Assembly: GCA_004335635.1 (NCBI GenBank)
Contig: QAXH01006643.1
Span: forward strand, 1 to 34,410
Direction: 5' to 3'
Length of the DNA stretch: 34,410 nt
Source: Chloromonas sp. AAM2
Lineage: Eukaryota > Chlorophyta > Chlorophyceae > Chlamydomonadales > Chlamydomonadaceae
This document shows positions 31,701-34,410 of this stretch, piece by piece; position 1 is the first letter of the stretch, and every line of letters begins with the position of its first letter. A program made the translations under genes and the position numbers. Below the pieces are notes generated by a model. The model had not been told where the DNA came from, made no database searches, and worked only from the letters and a program-made list of their open reading frames with translations.

Positions 31701-33471
31701 ATGAGGTTGCATAGCGCACGACGTCTCCGAACAACATGCTGTGGCTGTTTTGCCATCTGCGTCCTCTGTGCTGACCAGCGGCAGATGCGGCGCTTTGCCC
31801 TCTGGCCAAACTGGCTGGCCTGCTGTAGCCGCCTCTACCAGCCCCATGTAGTACTGGAAACCCGACTGGGGTTGCATAGGAGGGTGCTTGGACATCTGCG
31901 TGAGAGCGGCTGGCTGCAACACCAGTTGGTGCATCAGGTCCCAAGCCAATAACACCTTTAATGTCAGCAGATTGCATGCTGCTGCTGCTATGTGCAGGGC
32001 TGTTGTTGTCTCACCAGTGCCTGCAACTTTGGCCCCTGACTGCAGCAGCAGCCAGCCTACCCAGCCACTGGAGCTGTGCTCGGCCCAGACGTGCAGGGGG
32101 GTGTGCCCGTTGATGTCCTGGGCTTCCAAATCTGCCCCAGCCTTCAGCAAAGCCCACACCACCAGCACACTGGCATCAGTTTGGAGCGCCAGATGAAGGG
32201 GCGTTGAGCGCGTGGCTGGTTTCAGATTTGCACCTCTGATCTGCTCTGTGGCTGCTGCTCTCACACATGCAGGGTCATGGGTGATCAACATCTTGACAGC
32301 ATCAAGGGAGCCTGAGTGGGCCGCCCCGTGGATGGGCAGCCAGCCATCATGGTCTGGTTTTTCTGTTGGTGTTTTGCCAGTCTGTATGAGGGCCTTCAGC
32401 ACGGCTGACCGTGGCCTCATGGCAGCCAGGTGAATGAGAGTACGTCCGTTCCTGCATGGCAACAGACAGTCAACAAGTCGTAAAACGAATCATGCACATG
32501 CCGGCCAACTCACAGCAACTGACCTACACATGTGTCACTGACTGAATGATGCTCATACCACCCTACGAATGGCACGGAAAGAGAATGCTGTTTGAACCAT
32601 CTTGAATTGGCGTTTGCCAACATGCCGTTCACTCACTTGTCAGTAGCTGCCAAAACTGCTGCGGTGGCTATGAGGGGATCCGACAACATCTGCAGCACCG
32701 CAGCAGTGGATGCCTGGCCACTGATTGCTGCATGAATAGCTGGCTGTGCGTCTGCAGGCTGCAGCTGGGCCCCTGCACTGAGCAGCCGTTGAACGGCCAG
32801 CACATGGCCGCCTGAGCATGCCAGCAGCAAGGTTGTGTGGCCATCTGCATCCTGCCCTTCAATGTCCATTTTGTCTGCTGGTGCTGTCAGTAGCAACTGC
32901 AATGCATCCGCATGCCCATTTGCTGCAGCAAGGTGTAGGGCTGAGCGCTTGCGGCTGTCCAATGTGCCTGGGGTACAACCCTTGGTGAGCAGAAACTGTG
33001 GGAAAAGCACAGCAGAACAGCAACTTATTGAGCCTAAGGCAGGGCTGGGCCACACAGGCATGGGTCTTCCATGATGGATACTGGACCAACCAAGACTTGC
33101 ACAAGTGCCAGATAGAGAGTATGCACACGCTGCCAAGCCACTCCCACCTGGATGATGTCACATTTCCCAGCTGCTGCAGCAGTGTGTAAGGCCGTGCCGT
33201 GTCCCCGCAGGTCTGCCGTGCAGAGGTTGGTATCAAAATGCTCCTCCACTAGTCCAAGTACACCGCTCTTGATTGCATTGTGTAAGCTTTGCACCCTTGA
33301 CACTTCTTTGCCAGCCGCTGGCTTGACGCCCCAATGCAGCGCACACGCCTCCACGGGCGGCATTGCCCGGAACAGGTTGTCTGAGGGGCCATCGCGCTGC
33401 CCATCGTCGTCGTCGTTGTTGTGGAATCGTCGTGGCTTAAGTGACCGTGGAGGTCTCTCATCAGGCGCCAT
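14946..33471 (-). CDS. Giant ankyrin-repeat protein with coiled coil and conserved C-terminal module, ~30 exons
   Basis: This is a predicted protein of 4,105 residues. Exons in transcript order are: 33148-33471, 32637-32995, 31646-32451, 29461-31523, 28491-29321, 27772-28157, 27481-27643, 26852-27229, 26465-26713, 25760-26011, 24876-25583, 24718-24780, 24261-24629, 23509-23717, 23209-23377, 22929-23030, 22634-22768, 22030-22419, 21278-21845, 19500-20672, 19276-19410, 18809-19176, 18537-18691, 18317-18435, 17737-17908, 17292-17406, 16931-17131, 16615-16731, about 15940-16413, and 14946-15710. Lengths sum to a multiple of three and each junction restores an ankyrin or domain motif, for example MTIL joined to HHASFQG. 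The start is supported by an in-frame TAA two codons upstream. About 60-65 ankyrin units run from residue 60 to about 3340, broken by an insert at about 497-775; the C-terminal parts are entered separately. Ankyrin arrays bind other proteins, so a scaffold or recognition role is likely; the ligand is unknown. No signal peptide is visible and no membrane segment is evident. The exon 29 donor is the weakest junction. Splitting into two genes is possible, but I see no internal start, stop or poly(A) break. Confidence 0.85.
16931..19176 (-). other. Coiled coil plus conserved C-terminal module of the ankyrin protein
   Basis: Six exons (about residues 3278-3654) follow the last ankyrin units. A charged helix with heptad-like spacing (LARFERLLMAIKTDTEDIKT and on) leads into CPTTFVIVPDI, then FNGKNLMDWSTL, RMTLKLVCGEKC, GGRGYVFNKPSE, a hydrophobic helix with LLPLMQTGIKVLQAANFAL, PGLPSIPDEQ, RELQVYLGREDPDHHWGGL and VLFVCPTCLK. 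From memory, the order matches a module ending many repeat-rich STAND, Roco-like and related proteins in fungi, invertebrates and protists. In those, a Y-[FVIL]-x-x-P-x-E/D-F block precedes a GGL or GNL-Y-R block and a final W-x-C or V-C-x-x-H/C. Its function is not known to me. Cys pairs (CGEKC, CPTC) could bind metal. Confidence 0.65.
20791..20965. repeat. (ACACGC)n hexanucleotide microsatellite with 37-base assembly gap
   Basis: Perfect ACACGC units run from about 20791 to 20865 and from 20903 to 20965, with N at 20866-20902. The tract lies in a 605-nt intron (20673-21277) of the ankyrin gene, so its length does not affect the reading frame. Its true copy number is unknown because the gap falls inside it. 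Confidence 0.95.
20966..21277. other. Remaining intron sequence beside the microsatellite
   Basis: This contains a short hairpin (GTTAGGG at 21006-21012 with CCCTAAC at 21033-21039), a GGGTTCGATTTT block at about 21064 resembling a pol III B box, and a direct GGCGTCC pair near 21154 and 21176. No coding signal is evident. It may be a degraded short interspersed element, but the evidence is thin. Confidence 0.3.
24170..24195 (+). repeat. Dispersed repeat family C, copy 3 (partial)
   Basis: AATTGTCCCAGAACTGGCAA plus ACTTT matches the right end of the family at 766-790 and the inverted copy at 2518. It sits in the 543-nt intron 23718-24260 of the ankyrin gene, followed by a nine-base T run. The rest of that intron shows nothing recognisable. 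Confidence 0.55.
26012..26464. other. Longer intron of the ankyrin gene without recognisable content
   Basis: This 453-nt intron joins GACAATTTTG to CACCATGCC and restores the ankyrin motif MTILHHASFQG. The acceptor is TAG rather than CAG. I see no repeat match or open frame of interest inside it. Confidence 0.6.
30690..31523 (-). other. Unrecognised insert domain within the ankyrin array
   Basis: About residues 497-775 lack ankyrin signatures. The stretch begins with predicted helices (GWHQLLSQASNLPDIDTKQL; ALTTALDEAQAII), continues with QLWAVLSQAMGPYMHELIW and ACVAYEWESIA, and ends with a basic, aromatic part (KFVYWSRTTPSIKSLKLYEW; NGRTQRKFHAAMLDVV). Repeats resume at YTCELAQQLLVAACTMG. 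It lies entirely within the largest exon (29461-31523). I do not recognise the fold; it may be a divergent repeat region or a separate globular domain. Confidence 0.6.
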
Positions 33472-34410
33472 CGCTTACGGAATTGTGGGAAGACTTAGCC
33501 AAATCATGTCAGTGACGAACGCAGGTATGCATACGCTGGAATTTTCACAGTGCTGCACATGGTGATGCTGCTTGTTAGCAGCAGACGGGGACCGGGAAAA
33601 AGTCCATCGATGGACGGCAAGAAATGGCTTGATGGTAGACAAGGCGATTACAACTCCTGCATCAAGCATGGAAGCCAAGACATAGCTGGTTTGCGCAACC
33701 AATGGTGACTGGCTCGAGTAACATTTATTTTCATGCCGTACCTCGTGGGGAACGACTTGAGTGCTGGATGGGAACCTCGTTCGGAGTGGGCGCCTTGTTC
33801 GAAGAAAGCGCTCAAACAATATCATTCGCCCAGTCCGAACGATAACGTTGTGCCAGGACAGGAGACATGCCCATTGCTCCCGTACAAAACCGCTTGTATT
33901 GTACGGATTATTTTGCCGCGGACCTGTAAGCTCGTGAACCTATCAGACGGTCTAACCTATATGGGATGCAGCATAGGTACGTGTTGATTCTGCCCTGCAT
34001 CAGCATATGCCCTGCATCTCGCCGTGCGGTACAGTCATCTTTCCCCGTCCACGTGGGTCGTGGCGTTTGCATGCTGGTGTTAAGGGCATAGACCGAGGAC
34101 TTTTGTAACCAAACTCCCGACCTTTGTCGGGCCCTATAGAGCTTACAGGGGGGCACATGTGGGCGCGAATGCTGGCAAGCCAGATGGAGATACTAACACT
34201 TGAAAGACAGGCAGGAGCTATACAATGTACACCCAGAGTCCACTAGAACCAGACCAGAACCATAAAACCAAAGCCTTATAGCACCATGCAAATGAGGCCA
34301 GGCAACAAATCCTGACAGAGCATGTGTAGGGGTCCAGTTCAACCATGTATATATATGTATTGACACCAGGGAAGCCGTCAGAGGACACGGAACGGGATGG
34401 GCACCGCCCT
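33472..34410. other. Region upstream of the ankyrin gene
   Basis: This should contain the promoter and 5' untranslated region of the giant gene. Open frames here are short and unrecognised. An imperfect inverted repeat lies at 33778-33841, and TATATATA occurs at about 34349, too far away to be assigned to this gene without transcript data. Confidence 0.5.
33778..33841. repeat. Imperfect inverted repeat upstream of the ankyrin gene
   Basis: CGTTCGGAGTGGGCG at 33778-33792 and CGCCCAGTCCGAACG at 33827-33841 are reverse complements with one mismatch in 15, around a 34-base loop. It lies about 310-370 bp before the ATG. It could be a protein-binding dyad, an RNA hairpin or the remnant ends of a very small element. 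Confidence 0.55.

Overview
The window looks like nuclear DNA of a green alga, most likely one of the Chlamydomonadales (Chlorophyceae). Three things point there. A split nuclear gene for respiratory complex I subunit ND3 is present, and nuclear nad3 is known from Chlamydomonas-type algae. TGTAA motifs, the chlorophyte poly(A) signal, follow three of the four genes. All genes are rich in GT-AG introns with GTGAGT-type donors. Base composition is roughly 50-55% GC by eye. There is no sign of prokaryotic gene organisation.

Layout. 1-3327: repeat-rich intergenic DNA with three short dispersed repeat families, a small foldback and no supported gene. 3328-6471 (minus): a 7-exon major facilitator superfamily transporter. 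6472-8246: intergenic DNA, two more copies of repeat family A and the 3' end of the next gene. 8247-10765 (minus): a plastid-type ribose-phosphate pyrophosphokinase. 10766-11309: a divergent intergenic region, probably holding both promoters. 11310-14394 (plus): nuclear ND3 (NUO3) with a split N-terminal presequence, 8 exons. 14395-14945: convergent 3' ends. 14946-33471 (minus): one giant gene, about 30 exons and 4,105 codons, encoding roughly 60-65 ankyrin-like repeats, an unrecognised insert of about 275 residues, a coiled coil, a conserved C-terminal module and a lysine/alanine-rich tail. 33472-34410: its upstream region.

The giant gene is the main discovery candidate. All 29 junctions I placed by eye keep one reading frame, and an in-frame stop sits just before the chosen ATG. 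After the coiled coil, the C-terminal module carries CPTTFVIVP, GYVFNKP, HWGGL and CPTC motifs. It resembles the module that ends many repeat-rich STAND/Roco-like proteins in fungi, invertebrates and protists, but no NTPase or kinase domain is visible here. The transporter, PRPP synthase and ND3 genes are housekeeping-type neighbours with no evident joint pathway. All gene models were derived by hand from splice signals and reading frame; no database search was possible.
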